NCBI GenBank assembly: GCA_026826555.1
Contig: JAKSZT010053881.1
Span: 12,081,092 to 12,145,091 of the forward strand
Length of the DNA stretch: 64,000 nucleotides
Direction: 5' to 3'
Origin: Tolypeutes matacus
Lineage: Eukaryota > Chordata > Mammalia > Cingulata > Chlamyphoridae
The notes beneath the pieces are model-generated. The model ran no database searches, was not told the origin of the DNA, and worked only from the letters and a program-made list of their open reading frames with translations. The translations under genes and the position numbers were made by a program. Below, piece after piece: positions 21,706-32,429 of this stretch (the stretch's first letter is position 1; each line of letters opens with the position of its first letter).

Positions 21706-21949
21706 TGGTGGACAAGTGATACAGAATCGATAAAGAACTTTTAAAAGATAATTGCTTAACAGAGAGTTGGAGATGTGGGACATGAATAGAGAAACATGAA
21801 TAGAGGCATTATCTTCATAGAAGTAATAGTAAATAAAATGAGATGAGTAATGAGAAATCAGTGGCCGATTTTAGAAGGCAGGAAAGTGACAGTCTATGTT
21901 GCCACAGTATTTTGTTATCTTAAAAAAAAGAACAAAGCATTTACTTTCC

Positions 21950-22290
21950 CTCTCCATCAGGGCTTGTCAAATAGAGTTCAGATTTCTCATCCTGGGTTTC
22001 AGAGCCTTTCTCAATCTGGTCTTACCATATGTGGCTAACCTTACATGCTGTTGCCTGCCAGTGGGTTCTCTCTGTTCCAAATAGGCCAGTTTCTGCACTG
22101 TTCTGAACAAGCCACACTTGTTCCTGGTTTCAGAACATTTTGCCATTAGTCATATTTGGAATATCCCCTTCTTTATCCTCCACTCCCTACCTTTTCTCAT
22201 TCTTCAAGGTTTAGGTCAGGATTACCCTTTCCATGAAATATTATTTAACAACTCTAGCCAATGAAGATCACCCTTTTTAACCTCCTGGGT
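21950..22290 (+). repeat. L2 LINE fragment
   Basis: 'ctggtcttaccatatgtggctaacc', 'tctgcactgttctgaacaagccacacttgttcc' and 'tcaaggtttaggtcaggattaccctttccatg' are L2-like. Confidence 0.6.
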
Positions 22291-23109
22291 ACCTGTCTTA
22301 TACCTGTTCAGATTTCATTGACTAAATGTAATCTGTTAACCATCAGGGTGTGCCCACATCTTGCAGCTTATGGGGTGATCTTTCATCCTTTAGAAAGCTC
22401 CAATCTATAAACATACTTCCTTCACCCAAATATTTCTAAGGAGTTTCAGGAGCTTGTCTTTCTCTTAGTTACCCTTTGCTTCACTTCTTTTCTTCTACTG
22501 TATTTTAGATCCCACTTACATCTTGTCTCTTGAGCCTGTCATCTTTGGTATTTGCCTTGCTTTCCCCACATCATCAATCAGAAAGCAGGTATTTATGAAA
22601 AGTTTTATTGAAAAATTGGGAACAGTGGCAGGACTTATATCCCAGTGTAGTGAACAGCTTAAAATTGAGGCATGCTTTTACTTAGTTCTTTGGACATTCC
22701 CAGTGTTGGAAAATTTGGTGACAGTATTTTTCCTTAGCCTCAGCCCTACTGTGGCTTGTTGCTGGGCCTTTCTTTCCTATTGAATATCCTCACATATTTA
22801 ACTCAACTCCTTTTACTACTGCCCCACTACCTCCTCTTCAGCTTTCTCTGCAAACTTCAAATTCACCTTTTGTCTCTTTTCAAATCAAGCTCTGGAATGG
22901 GCCAGCTTCATTTTCCTCAGTTTCACAGGTCCACTGAGTGCTTTGCAAAGTAAAAGCATGAGTCAGGTGAGAGGCTGGAGCTGTTTGAGACCCTTAGGAT
23001 GAACCATGAAGTGGATTTTATAGGGAGGGGCTTGCCCCAGTTGGATCCTGAGATGGTCTTCACGTTAAAAATAGGGGGAAGTGGGTGCAGACTTTTAAAT
23101 TAAATATGC
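22291..23109. other. Intron 1, nothing firmly identified
   Basis: No exon- or promoter-like block. Two short open frames on the + strand have no recognisable protein similarity and no splice or start context. Confidence 0.4.
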
Positions 23110-23512
23110 TTCTCAGTTTATGGCACATTGGCCAGGCATTCTACTTCAGGGCTTCTGCACTAGCAGTTCCCCTGCCTGGAATGTTTTTTCCCCCAGATCC
23201 ACACTTCTCTTTCAGTCTTTTGTTAGATGTCTTTTTTCAGTAAGACCTTACATTGACACTTAATTTAAAATAGCATCCTTTTTGTATACTCTCTATCCAC
23301 CTTCTTGGCTTTATTTTTTTTCTTAGCACTTATTGCTATCAAATGTGCTATTTATTTTACTTATTTGTTTTCTTTATTGTATGCTCTGCTTCTAGAATGT
23401 AAGCTCCACAGGGCAGGACTTTTTCTCTATTTTGTTCATTACAATAGCCTCAGTGATTAGAACTCTGGCTAGCAGATAATAGGCACTAAAAATGTTTGTT
23501 GAATGACTCTTA
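23110..23512 (+). repeat. L2 LINE 3' end
   Basis: 'ttctgcactagcagttcccctgcctggaatg', 'ccacacttctctttcagtc', 'tagaatgtaagctccacagggcagg' and 'aggcactaaaaatgtttgttgaatgac' are textbook L2 3'-end blocks in order. Confidence 0.85.
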
Positions 23513-23744
23513 ATTCTGAGATGCTCATCTCTTAGAGCTATGGTTGCTGTTGTTTTAAATAACAATTTTTTTCTTGTTGTAAATGTAAATGTTGCCTCCT
23601 TAAGTATATAATGAACTCTTTATGAACTGGGCCCCTTTTATGTGCATGTCTCAGAAAATTTTTAAAATGCTGTCATATTTATTTTATAAGCTGCTTTTGG
23701 CAGTTAATAATCTAGTGGGAATGTTAAAGAAAATTTTTAAAAAT

Positions 23745-23987
23745 AATTAAGGGAGTGGATGTGGCTCAAATGGTTGAGTGCCTGCTTCCCACAGAGGTCC
23801 TGGGTTTGGTCTCTGGTGCCTCCTAAAAACAACAACAGAAACAACAAGCAAATAAACGAGGAAAAAAAAAAAAAAAACCCAAACAAACACAACCTGGAGC
23901 TAATGAGGCTCAGTGGTTGAGCACTGGCTTCCCACATAAAAGGTTCTGGGTTCCCTGGACTTCAAAAAAAAAAAAAAAAAATTAACC
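23745..23987 (+). mobile_element. DAS-type tRNA SINE, tandem units, + strand
   Basis: Two + strand tRNA-like units ('gtggctcaaatggttgagtgcc...gggtttggtctctggtgcctcc' and 'gaggctcagtggttgagcactggc...') each end in an A run. 'aaataattaa' and 'aaaattaa' edges suggest a decayed target duplication. Confidence 0.8.
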
Positions 23988-23989
23988 CC

Positions 23990-24520
23990 CCCATAATACC
24001 ATCACCTTAATACATGTGTTGTTTTATTTGTCCTTATTACCTTTTACTCCTTATTTATATAAAGTTATAATGTGCATATTTTGCTATTTTCATTTAAAAC
24101 ATGACCACCTTATTTCTATATGGCCTTCATAAATATACTTTCAAAGTGCTACATAAATATACCTCTTTGTGTTTATATCATAGTTTATTGTAACCTTAAT
24201 AGTAGGGTATCTTATTAATGCAAGTGAGGAATTTCCTTGGAATAAATTGCCAGGAATAGGATTAACGAGTAGAAGTTTATGAATTTGTTGAAAGGGTGTG
24301 AACATTCTCGAGTTACACAAATTGATGAATTACTTTCCAAGAGTTGTGCCAATCTGCAAAACTATGAATGAATGCTAATTTAATTATCTCCTCATCACTA
24401 GGGAGTGTTAAACATGTTTTTCTGCTTTAGAGATGTAAAATAATGTGTTACAAGATTATTTTAATTTGCATGTATTTTATAATTTGCAGGAATGAACATT
24501 TTTATGATCAGCAACTGGAT
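23990..24520. repeat. Old L1 3'-end-like sequence
   Basis: 'taataccatcaccttaatac...', 'tggaataaattgccaggaataggattaacgagtag' and 'gttgtgccaatctgc' are diverged L1 3'-region text in antisense. Confidence 0.5.
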
Positions 24521-24529
24521 CTTTATTGT

Positions 24530-24785
24530 AGAGGCAGCTTGGCATAGTGTAAAAAGAGTGGTCTTTGGAGTCAGATATGGGAAAAATTTTCATTCAGCTG
24601 TTTGCTAGATCTGTGACCTTGGTCAATTTATCTGTCCTCTCTGAACCTTAATTTTCTCATCTGTAGAACAGGAATTTCTTTATTTACTTAATTCAATGGT
24701 TGTGAGCATTAAATGAGGAAAATATCTTAACCCACTGCCTCGAACAAAGCTGAATACATAGAAGGTAGCTCTCACTAGCTATCTT
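24530..24785 (+). repeat. MIR SINE, + strand
   Basis: 'ggcagcttggcatagtgtaaaaagagtgg', 'tttggagtcagata', 'tctgtgaccttggtcaatttatctgtcctctctgaacc' and 'ttctcatctgtagaacagg' are close to the full MIR consensus order. Confidence 0.85.
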
Positions 24786-24974
24786 TATGCTTGCTAAAGG
24801 AAAATTGAGAGGACAGCTAAACATCTCATTGTTTCTCAAAAACTCTTGAACCTTCTTAAAAATTTCCTCAAATGTGCCCATGAAAATCTCCCCAATGAAG
24901 CCTTTTTGGAAATCTTTTACTTTCTGAATCAGCAAGTATTTAAGTTACTTTTATGTGACATAGTGTCAGGTCTC

Positions 24975-25090
24975 TGTATTTTCTTGCTTGCTGCTTCCAG
25001 AATTTTTAAAACACTAGTGTGGTCTGACTAGCACAGAGTAGACCAGAACTGTGACCTGTTTTGTAGATCTTATGTTTCTGTTAAAATTGC
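24975..25090 (-). repeat. CR1/L3-like LINE fragment
   Basis: 'ctagtgtggtctgactagcacagagtagaccagaactgtgacc' resembles the conserved antisense CR1/L3 3'-region phrase. Confidence 0.5.
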
Positions 25091-26205
25091 ATGAGGCTAC
25101 ATTCATTTTTATGATAACCAAATAATATTCTTCACTCATATTTAGCTTACACAATTGTTTCTTCTTCACTTCCCTTCCTCAATTTGTTGTGTTTTATTAT
25201 TTTTTTAATGCTGGGTGTTGGTCTTTACACTTATCTTTGTTTTAGCACATCACTTCCTCCCTCTAAATTTTTTTTCCCTTAAGGTCCTGCACATTTAGTT
25301 AATATTACTTCTTTATATGCTCCCAATAAATTTTTTAAAAAATTGCTGGACAGGGCTAAGTGTAGAATAGTATATTTATACCACTATAACCTTTCTATTA
25401 ATTGACACCCTTTGGGTATTGTATTGGTTCTCATCTTTAACTTACCAGCATCTTTTTACATTTTTCCTTCTGGTAACAGACCTGGCACTCTGGCCATAGC
25501 TAGGCACATGATCTATACTTGGCCAGTCAGAGTCCTCCTTTGGGATACGACTTCTGGAGCCAGCGGAGAAAGGTATTCTCTTCTGGTCATGGAGCTGTGA
25601 AGATGAGACCCCAGATCTGTATGTGGCATTGCTTTCTTCTACATGGAAAAGATTGTAGACTCCTGATGTGGTCTATCATCAAATGTTTTGTGGCATAGTA
25701 AATTAAATTCACAGAATTCCCATGATCCATTTGCCCCTTCAGAGAAGAAAATGAGCTTAGTAAGACGTGATTTTCTTGGTCATGCACCTACAGTCCTAGC
25801 ATTTACCAATTCCTTCAAAGTATCCATGTCATACTATCCATTTAGATAAGTTGTAATTTCTTCCCAGGATCAACATAAATCTCATTCATGACCTGATAAA
25901 TGTCATCATCATCTATTGCAGTAAAACATAGGCTGGGGTTATGAAGAAGAAAGATAGAAACTAAATTTTCTTTGGAATTAAACATACCATATTAAATAAT
26001 ATTTTATGCATTATGGTTACTGTATTTCTCTATTGTTATTTATTTATATGCATATTGGATATATTTTTATGGAATGTTAGAGTTGAAAAATGGCATTGGT
26101 AGTCATTTTTACAAAATACTATGCTTCAGGCCCTTGCTTGAGAACATGGCTTTCATATCATGAGAAAATCACTTTTGTTTTAAGCATCTTTGTCAAGAAT
26201 ATAGC
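25091..26205. other. Intron 1, mostly unassigned
   Basis: No gene. 'tggccagtcagagtcctcctttgggatacgacttctggagc' at about 25520-25560 looks like an ancient interspersed repeat of unknown family. Confidence 0.4.
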
Positions 26206-26653
26206 TGTGATGGTTAGCATCATGTGTCAACTTGGCCAGTTAATGGTGCCCAGTTGTTTGTTCAAGCAAGCACTGGCCTAATTGTTACTGTGAGGAAATT
26301 TCCTGGACTTAAATCATCAGTAAGTTGATTGACTCTATGGCTGATCACATCTACAATCAACTGAGGAGATTACCTTCAGCAATGAGATATCTCAACCAAT
26401 CAGTTGAAGGCCTTAAAAGGAGAAGTGATAATTCAGCAGCCAGAAGACGAGAATTTCCATCTCTACTTCGGCCAGCCAACTTCTCCTAGGAAATTAATTG
26501 AAAACTTTCATTGGAGTTCCCAGCTTATAGCCTGCCCTATAGAAACTGGACTTGTGCGTGCTCATAGTTGCATGAGACAATTTTATAAAATCTCATAATA
26601 TTTACATATATATCTTGTTGCCTCTGTTTTTTGACAGAACCCTGACTAATACA
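26206..26653 (+). repeat. ERVL 5' LTR (MLT2-like)
   Basis: TGTGATGGTTAGCATCATG... at the start and ...CCCTGACTAATACA at the end (TG...CA), 448 bp. Internal blocks 'caaccaatcagttgaaggcc', 'ggagttcccagc' and 'tgcatgagacaattttataaaatc' match the solo LTRs at 16854 (reverse) and 35530. Confidence 0.9.
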
Positions 26654-26655
26654 GC

Positions 26656-26672
26656 TTTGGTACCAGGAATGG
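26656..26672 (+). promoter_or_regulatory. ERVL primer-binding site (tRNA-Leu type)
   Basis: 'ttggtaccaggaatgg' immediately follows the LTR, with 2-3 nt between. TGGTACCAG is complementary to the 3' end of a leucine tRNA including CCA, the primer for which ERV-L is named. Confidence 0.7.
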
Positions 26673-26798
26673 TTCTTGAGAAACAGAATCTTAAAACTGG
26701 GATTTCTGAGTTGGTTCTGGGTTTCTTGCAGTTGGCTCTCTACTCTGATTCGCTTCAAAGGCACTAATGACTCTGTATCCAGTAATCAATATGGTACT

Positions 26799-27149
26799 GA
26801 TAGTCTGTGGTATGAGTTGACAATAGATATGCAGTATTTCACCACTGGATACACCTACACAGATACAAGGCTCTTTATGAGAGTGTTTTTGACACCTTAA
26901 CAGAGTTTTGTAGAGATAGTCTGTGATATGAGTTGGCAATAGAGAAATGCAGTATTTCACCACTGGATATACCTACACAGATGCAAGGCTCTTTATCAGA
27001 GTGTTTTTGACACCTTAACAGAGTTTTGTAGAGATAGTCTGTGATATGAGTTGGCAATAGAGAAATGCAGTATTTCACCACTGGATATATTTACTCAGAT
27101 GCAAGGCTCTTTATCAGAGTGTTTTTGACACCTTAACAGAGTTTTGTTG
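26799..27149 (+). repeat. Tandem triplication of a ~117-bp unit inside the ERVL leader
   Basis: 'gatagtctgtg(a/g)tatgagttg' starts at 26799, 26915 and 27033 (periods 116 and 118). Each copy includes 'gcagtatttcaccactggata', 'caaggctctttat' and 'gtttttgacaccttaacagagttttg'. Copies 2 and 3 are more alike than copy 1, suggesting stepwise expansion. Confidence 0.9.
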
Positions 27150-27159
27150 AGTTAAAAGG

Positions 27160-28450
27160 TATAATGATATTGGCTGATTTTTCCTAAATATGTTGGATAC
27201 AGTTTTAAAAGAAAGGGATGAGCTGAAGTCTTCAAATTTGCAACTTAAGTGCCGCTTGAAGGATATGAAAGTTTCTATGTGTGCCCTAAAACAAAGTCTT
27301 AATTCATGTAGTCTCAGATTTGAGATCTCTGAAAACCAGACCCAGAGTTTCATTATGTGAATAGCAGAATTACAACAGAAACTAAATTCTCAACCTTGCA
27401 GGGTTTCTGCTGTTAAAGTGAGGGCATTGATTGGAAAGGAATGGGATCCTGAACATAGGAATGGGGACATATGGGTTGATAATGATGGCAGTGGGGACAC
27501 TGAAACTCTAGATTCTGCTGAGTCATTGCCAGATGAACCTGTAATGGTCTTTCCTGAGAAAACAGCCACCCAAACTCTAGTCTGCCCTGAGGAATCTGCC
27601 ATCCAACCTCCACCTGAAGGGATTAACCTTACTGTGCCTGATAAACCTGTGACCACTCTCCTTGAGGGAACAGCCCTCACTCCTCTGTCTGAAGAGATTA
27701 ATCCTGTTTCACCAGATGAAGCTGCAAACGAATGCCCTGAGGTAACTGGCTTGCTAGACACTTATAATTCTTCTCCTGACCCACCCACACCACCCTTCTT
27801 TTCTTCCAGACCTGTAACTAGACTGAAGTCCCAACAGGCCCCAAAAGGTGAAGTACAAAGTGTGACCCATAGGGAGGTATGCAATACTCCAAAAGAACTG
27901 CGTGAGTTTTCCAATTTATATAGATAGAAACCAGGTGAATGTGTGTGAGAATGGATATTAAGTTTGTGGGATAATGTTAGAAGGAATCTAAAGTTGGGTC
28001 AGGCTGAATTTATTGATATTGGCCCATAAGCAGAGATTCTGGATTCAGTGTTATAGCTTGAGAGGTTAGAAAGGGCTTTCCCAGTTTGGGTGGTTATCTC
28101 AAACATGGACCAAAAGATGGCTAACATTACCTGAAGTCAAAATGCCAGAATTGTCATGGTATAATATAGATGAGGAAATCCAATGTCTTAGAGAGATTGG
28201 AATGCTAGAATGGATTTGTCATGTAAAACCTGTTCACCCACCCCAGGAATGTCCAGAGGATACACACCTTTCACCAGGGCTGTGAGGAATAAATTTATAA
28301 GACTAATTTCATCTTTCCTGAAGAGTTCTGTGGTTGCTCTTTGTAGGTCACATATTACTGTAGGAACTACTGTCACTGAACTGGGATCCTTAAGCACAGT
28401 GGGGATGATCAGATCCTTGTTTGGCAGAATCCAAGTGGCATTACTTAATC
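27160..28450 (+). pseudogene. ERVL gag remnant
   Basis: The + strand contains a heptad-rich stretch (about 27200-27350) and then a 169-residue open segment (27418-27927), acidic and proline-rich, ending near PVTRLKSQQAPKGEVQ. Further stop-broken capsid-like sequence runs to about 28450, including the segment near 28230-28400 with TVGTTVTELG. The assignment rests mostly on position between the ERVL PBS and protease. Several in-frame stops make it a pseudogene. Confidence 0.65.
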
Positions 28451-28742
28451 ACTGAAGACAGGTGGGTGTGGCTACCATAATGGACAGCAGACTTAAAGCA
28501 ACAATCAAAATAGTCTGATTCACAGAAGGGATGGCATTGGCCAGTAGATCATGGGGTACCTGGATGTAAAATAAATGGGCAGTCTACTAAATTCCTACTT
28601 GATCTGTAGAAGCAGAAGAGTTCTAGGTCAATTGAGCACACATCTTAACTTGAACTATAAAACAGAAAGTCACGTCCCCTTAATCAGTTCCCAGACTTAA
28701 ATAAGGGGAAGGCCAGGTCCTCTTGGGGAAGGACCTTGTTAC

Positions 28743-29363
28743 CTTGCTGTAGTAGTCAGCCAAAGGGGTACTGATGCAAAATACCAGAAATTGGTTGGTC
28801 TTTATAAAGGGTATTTATTTAGAAGTCCACAGTTACTGGGCCATAAAGTGTAAGTTTCTTCCCTCACCAAAGTCTCTTGCTACTTGTTGGAGCAAGGCAG
28901 CTGCCAACGTTTGCCAGGGTTCAGGCTTCTTGGGTTCCTCTCTTCCTGGGGCTGCGTTCCTCTTCGGGCTTAGCTCCTCTGTTTCCTCCACAAGGTCAGC
29001 TGTAGACTGTGAGACTCTCTAGGCTTTGCTTCTCTCCACAAGGCCAGCTGTGAACTCTCAGGCGAATGGCTCATCTCTATCCCGGGGCCTTCTCTCCTTC
29101 CTCACAACCAAGCTCTCTTACTTCTTGGGGCTCCAGCTCAAGACTCCAACATCAAAACCTCTCTCTCTGTCTTTTGCTTTGCCTTTTATATTTGATTCCC
29201 CCACCCACCAAGGGGTGGGGCTCAACGCCATACCGACATGGCCCAGTTAACGCCCTAATCATAATGTATTAATACCCAGATTAGCAGACCAGTTTACAAG
29301 CATAATCCAATATATATTTTTGGAATTCATAATTACATCAAATTGCCCAACGGCTACACTTGC
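28743..29363 (-). mobile_element. Solo LTR (MaLR-like) inside the ERVL, with 5-bp target duplication
   Basis: CTTGC at 28743-28747 and 29359-29363 flank a 611-bp block (28748-29358) starting TGTAGTAGTCAGCC and ending CAACGGCTACA, which have TG...CA ends. The + strand 'aaaataccagaaattggttgg' and 'ttataaagggtatttattt' resemble the antisense MaLR-like LTR at 50003. A 5-bp duplication fits ERVL/MaLR integration. It is less decayed than the ERVL host. Confidence 0.8.
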
Positions 29364-29374
29364 CCAAAATTTAT

Positions 29375-29765
29375 ACCGTTACTCTTCCTCCCAGCCTTCC
29401 CCAGAGAGACCTATGGCCTTTTACCAGGGTAATTGTGCATTGGGGAAAAGAAAATGATCAGACATTTTGGGGATTATTAGACACTGGCTCAGAAGTGACA
29501 TTAATTCCAGGAGACCAAAACTATACAGTCAGAGTAGGGGCTTATGGGTATCAGGTGATCAGTGGCGTTTTAGCTCAAGTCATTTCACAGTGGGTCCAGT
29601 GTGTCCCCACACCCATTCTGTGGTTATTTCACCAATTTTGGAGTGTATAATTGAGATAGACATACTCTGCAACTGGCAGAATCCCCACATTGGTCCCCTG
29701 ACTTGTGGAGTGAGAGATGTTACAGTAGGAAAGACCAAGTAGAAGCCACTAGAACTTGCAAAATA
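29375..29765 (+). pseudogene. ERVL protease remnant
   Basis: The + strand frame from about 29387 carries the aspartic-protease active-site motif LLDTGSEVTLIPG near 29480-29520, followed by a glycine-rich flap-like region. It continues, with frame changes, to 'cttgtggagtgagagatgttac'. The retroviral protease cleaves Gag-Pol in the virion. This copy is interrupted by a stop near 29648 and frameshifts. Confidence 0.75.
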
Positions 29766-29809
29766 GTAAATAAAAAACAAAACAAAACAAAACCCCAACT
29801 GGATTCCTG

Positions 29810-30083
29810 GAGGGATTGTAGGTGCCACTATCAGGGACTTGAAGGATTCAGGGATGGTGATTCCTACCACATCCTCTTTCAGCTCTCTTATTTTGCCTGT
29901 GCAGAAAACAGATGGATCTTGGAGGATGATAGTGGATTATTGTGAACGTAAATAGGTGGTAACTCCAGTTACAGCTGCTCTTGCAGATGTGGTATCATTG
30001 CTTGAGCAAATCAACACATACCCTGGTACCTGGTGTGCAGCTGTTGATCTGGCAAATGCCTTTTTCTCAATTGCTCCTGTCAG
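29810..30083 (+). pseudogene. ERVL reverse transcriptase, N-terminal remnant
   Basis: After a short A/C-rich insert, the + strand shows fragments of RT: 'gatggatcttggaggatgatagtggattattg' (the W-R-x-x-x-D-Y motif) and 'tgtgcagctgttgatctggcaaatgcctttttctc' (a D-L-A-N-A-F-F motif holding the first catalytic Asp). The catalytic YxDD region is absent because the element is deleted after 30083. Confidence 0.75.
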
Positions 30084-30115
30084 CTCTGTTTCTCTAGAGA
30101 ATCCTGTCTAATACA
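30084..30115 (+). repeat. 3' LTR stub of the ERVL
   Basis: 'ctctgtttctctagagaatcctgtctaataca' equals the last ~30 bp of an MLT2-like LTR. It is joined directly to RT sequence and marks the downstream deletion endpoint. Confidence 0.75.
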
Positions 30116-30253
30116 ATAGCCTTCCCTAAGCATAAGTTAAAATGTATGCCGATTACTGATGGTTGTCCTCTTCAGTGGATCATATTATACATGATAAGAG
30201 GGTTTGAAGTTTTGTCAGGTAAAATTCTAGTAAATGGTGCTTTGTTTTGTGTG

Positions 30254-30375
30254 TGTGTGTTTTTTTTTTTTTTTTTTTTTTTTTACCGGGAGGTGCCGGG
30301 AATCGAACCCGGGTCTCTCCATATGGGAGACAGACGCCCAACCAGTTGAGCCACATCCGACCCCTGTTTTGTGTT
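30254..30375 (-). mobile_element. DAS tRNA SINE (short subtype), antisense
   Basis: 'tgttttgtgt' occurs on both sides. Inside are a long T run, then 'accgggaggtgccgggaatcgaacccgggtctctcc' and 'ccatatgggagacagacgcccaaccagttgagcc'. Confidence 0.92.
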
Positions 30376-30848
30376 TAAACATTCATTTTTTTATCCTTTG
30401 CTAGATTAGCAGCCCCTGAATGAATTCAATTCAATTAAATAAAGTATACAATTGAAAATAAAGCTCATTAAAGCATAATCTTTTTATTTACTATGTTGGA
30501 AATAGCGATCTCAGATACCACTGTTGTTATACTGTAATGATAGACATAAAAGTGGATGCTATGACTTACTTTGTGTTTAATAAGTTATTTTGCTGTCTTA
30601 ATATTTCCTGTGGAAATATTTATGTGGAGTAAGACAATTTCTCTAGATAAATAATTTTTGTTATTTAGTCAGCATGTTATATGTCACTGCATGTCACTGT
30701 TTAGAACATGTTTGTGCAATTTCTTAAACCTATGAAGTAAGCAACATAAAACGCGATGTCTACTCAGAAGGCAAAAGAGAATAGTTTTATAAGTTTATTT
30801 TACTTTAGTCAATAGTGCTAGAACTAAATAGTTGTTTTAAAATTAAAT
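30376..30848. other. Intron 1, nothing identified
   Basis: A/T-rich unique-looking sequence. Confidence 0.45.
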
Positions 30849-31241
30849 ACTAGGGAAGCAGATGTGGGTCAAGCAGTTGGGTGCCCACCTACCACATAGG
30901 AGGTCCTGGCTTCGGTTCCCAGTGCCTCCTAAAGAAGATGAGCAAGACAGTGAGCTGATGTGATGAGTTGGTGGGGCAAGCTCACGCAATGAGATGACGC
31001 ACAAGGAGACACAATGAGGAAACACAATGAGAGACACAACAAGCAGGGAGGGGGGATGGCTCAAGTGATTGGGTGCCTCCTCCCATATGGGAGGTCCTGT
31101 GTTCGGATCCTGGTGCCTCCTAAAAAAAAAAGATGAGCAGACAGAGAAAGCACACAACGGACAGACACAGAGAATAGACAGTGAGTGCATACAATGGGGG
31201 GGGGGGGGCAGAAATAAATAAAATAAATCTTAAAAAAAAGT
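30849..31241 (+). mobile_element. DAS tRNA SINE, composite, + strand
   Basis: Two + strand tRNA-like units ('ggtcaagcagttgggtgcccacc' and 'ggctcaagtgattgggtgcc') are separated by the 'gagacacaatgag' body. It ends 'gacagtgagtgc', a G15 run at about 31196-31209, 'aaataaataaaataaatc' and a short A run. Confidence 0.9.
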
Positions 31242-31249
31242 AAAATGCT

Positions 31250-32110
31250 ATTTTAATGTTTAATATTTTTAAAAATTAAATATTTTTGCATTATCAAAAT
31301 AAATGTACACTATAGAGAGTTTGAATATTAGAAAAAAAAGAGAGAAAACACCTATTATCTATCATAATTATATGAATATCACTGATTCTAAGATGTACAT
31401 TTTTTCACATTTTAACATCTTTGAAATTGGGATGTGACTGACTTAAAACTAATGCACCTTAGCATGATTAATATGGTATTAGCATATTGTTACATTTCCT
31501 TTTTTTTTTTTTTTTTAAAGATTTTTATTTATTCATTCATTTATCCCCCCCCTTGCTGCTTGTGCTCGCTGGGTCAGCTAACCACGCCGTGCGGGCGGGC
31601 TTGCCTTCACCAGGAGGCCCCGGGAACCGAACCCGGGGCCTCGCATATGGTAAACGGGAACCCTACTGATTGAGCCACAGCCGCTTCCCATTACATTTCC
31701 TTTTAACTATGATTGTTTCTAACTTGCTTCTAACAATACTGCTATCAGTTTGTATTAATTTTCATTTTTTATATATATAAATGATTTGAATTCTTCATCA
31801 CCACTTTAAATGTCTATAAGTACTCTATCTTGAATAAACAATTATTTACAATCCCTTTCTCATTGTACATTTAGGTTATTTCCAATTTTTCCAAATTATA
31901 ATTTAGCGAAGAATATCTTTTATGTATAGTACTTTATCTGCTTTTATTCTGAGGCTATATTTTTACCAGTAGAATTATGGAGTAAAAAGATTAAGGCTTT
32001 TAATTTAATTTGCCAAGTGCCTTTGGAAACGCATTGTACCAATGTACAAAGTATTTAGCAGTGTTTAAAAGTGCTAGTTTCTTGGTGCTCTCAACAGTTT
32101 GTTGTTAAAA
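31250..32110. repeat. Old L1-like sequence, interrupted by a SINE
   Basis: 'tctttgaaattgggatgtgac', 'gattgtttctaacttgcttctaacaatactgctatc' and 'tgccaagtgcctttggaaacgcattgtaccaatg' are diverged antisense L1 3'-region phrases. Confidence 0.5.
31490..31704 (-). mobile_element. DAS tRNA SINE (long-stem subtype), antisense, with target duplication
   Basis: TTACATTTCCTTTT at 31490-31503 and 31691-31704 flank the element. The core has 'gctcgctgggtcagctaaccacgccgtgcggg', 'ggccccgggaacc' and 'gcatatggtaaacggg'. Confidence 0.93.
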
Positions 32111-32429
32111 TTTCATTTCAATTTTGGCTAAATCAGGGATAAAAAAGATATCTCTGAAGTAAAAGCAGACATAAAATATAAACATAACATTTAAATACAC
32201 ATAGACAATTAATAAAATGAAATGTTCTTTTACATAACATGGATGTTGATGTTTGAGGTTAAGAGGAAAGGAACTTGGGATATATAATTGTTTCTAGAGC
32301 TTCATACTTTTGTTATTCCTGTCTTTTACCTTTCAGCTTAAACAGTTTTGCCATGTGGAAAGAATTCTGTGTGACAATCCTTGTTGGGGTGCTATGATCC
32401 CTTCTATTTTATAGCCCGTTGCTGCTTTA

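Larger units (their letters stand above)
26206..30115 (+). mobile_element. Decayed ERVL endogenous retrovirus (5' LTR, gag, pro, start of RT, 3' stub)
   Basis: The order is an MLT2-like 5' LTR (26206-26653), a tRNA-Leu-type primer-binding site, a tandem triplication (26799-27149), gag remnant, protease remnant, the first part of reverse transcriptase, then abruptly about 30 bp of LTR 3' end (about 30084-30115). Most of pol and nearly all of the 3' LTR are missing, so there is a large internal deletion. A later solo LTR (28748-29358) sits between gag and pro. Stops occur throughout, so it is a fossil with no coding capacity. No env is seen, as expected for ERVL. Confidence 0.88.

Noticed and set aside
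27418..27927. 169-codon open frame that could be taken for a novel acidic protein
   Set aside because: Lies between an ERVL primer-binding site and retroviral protease, has no promoter or splice context, and is followed by stops, so it is a gag remnant.
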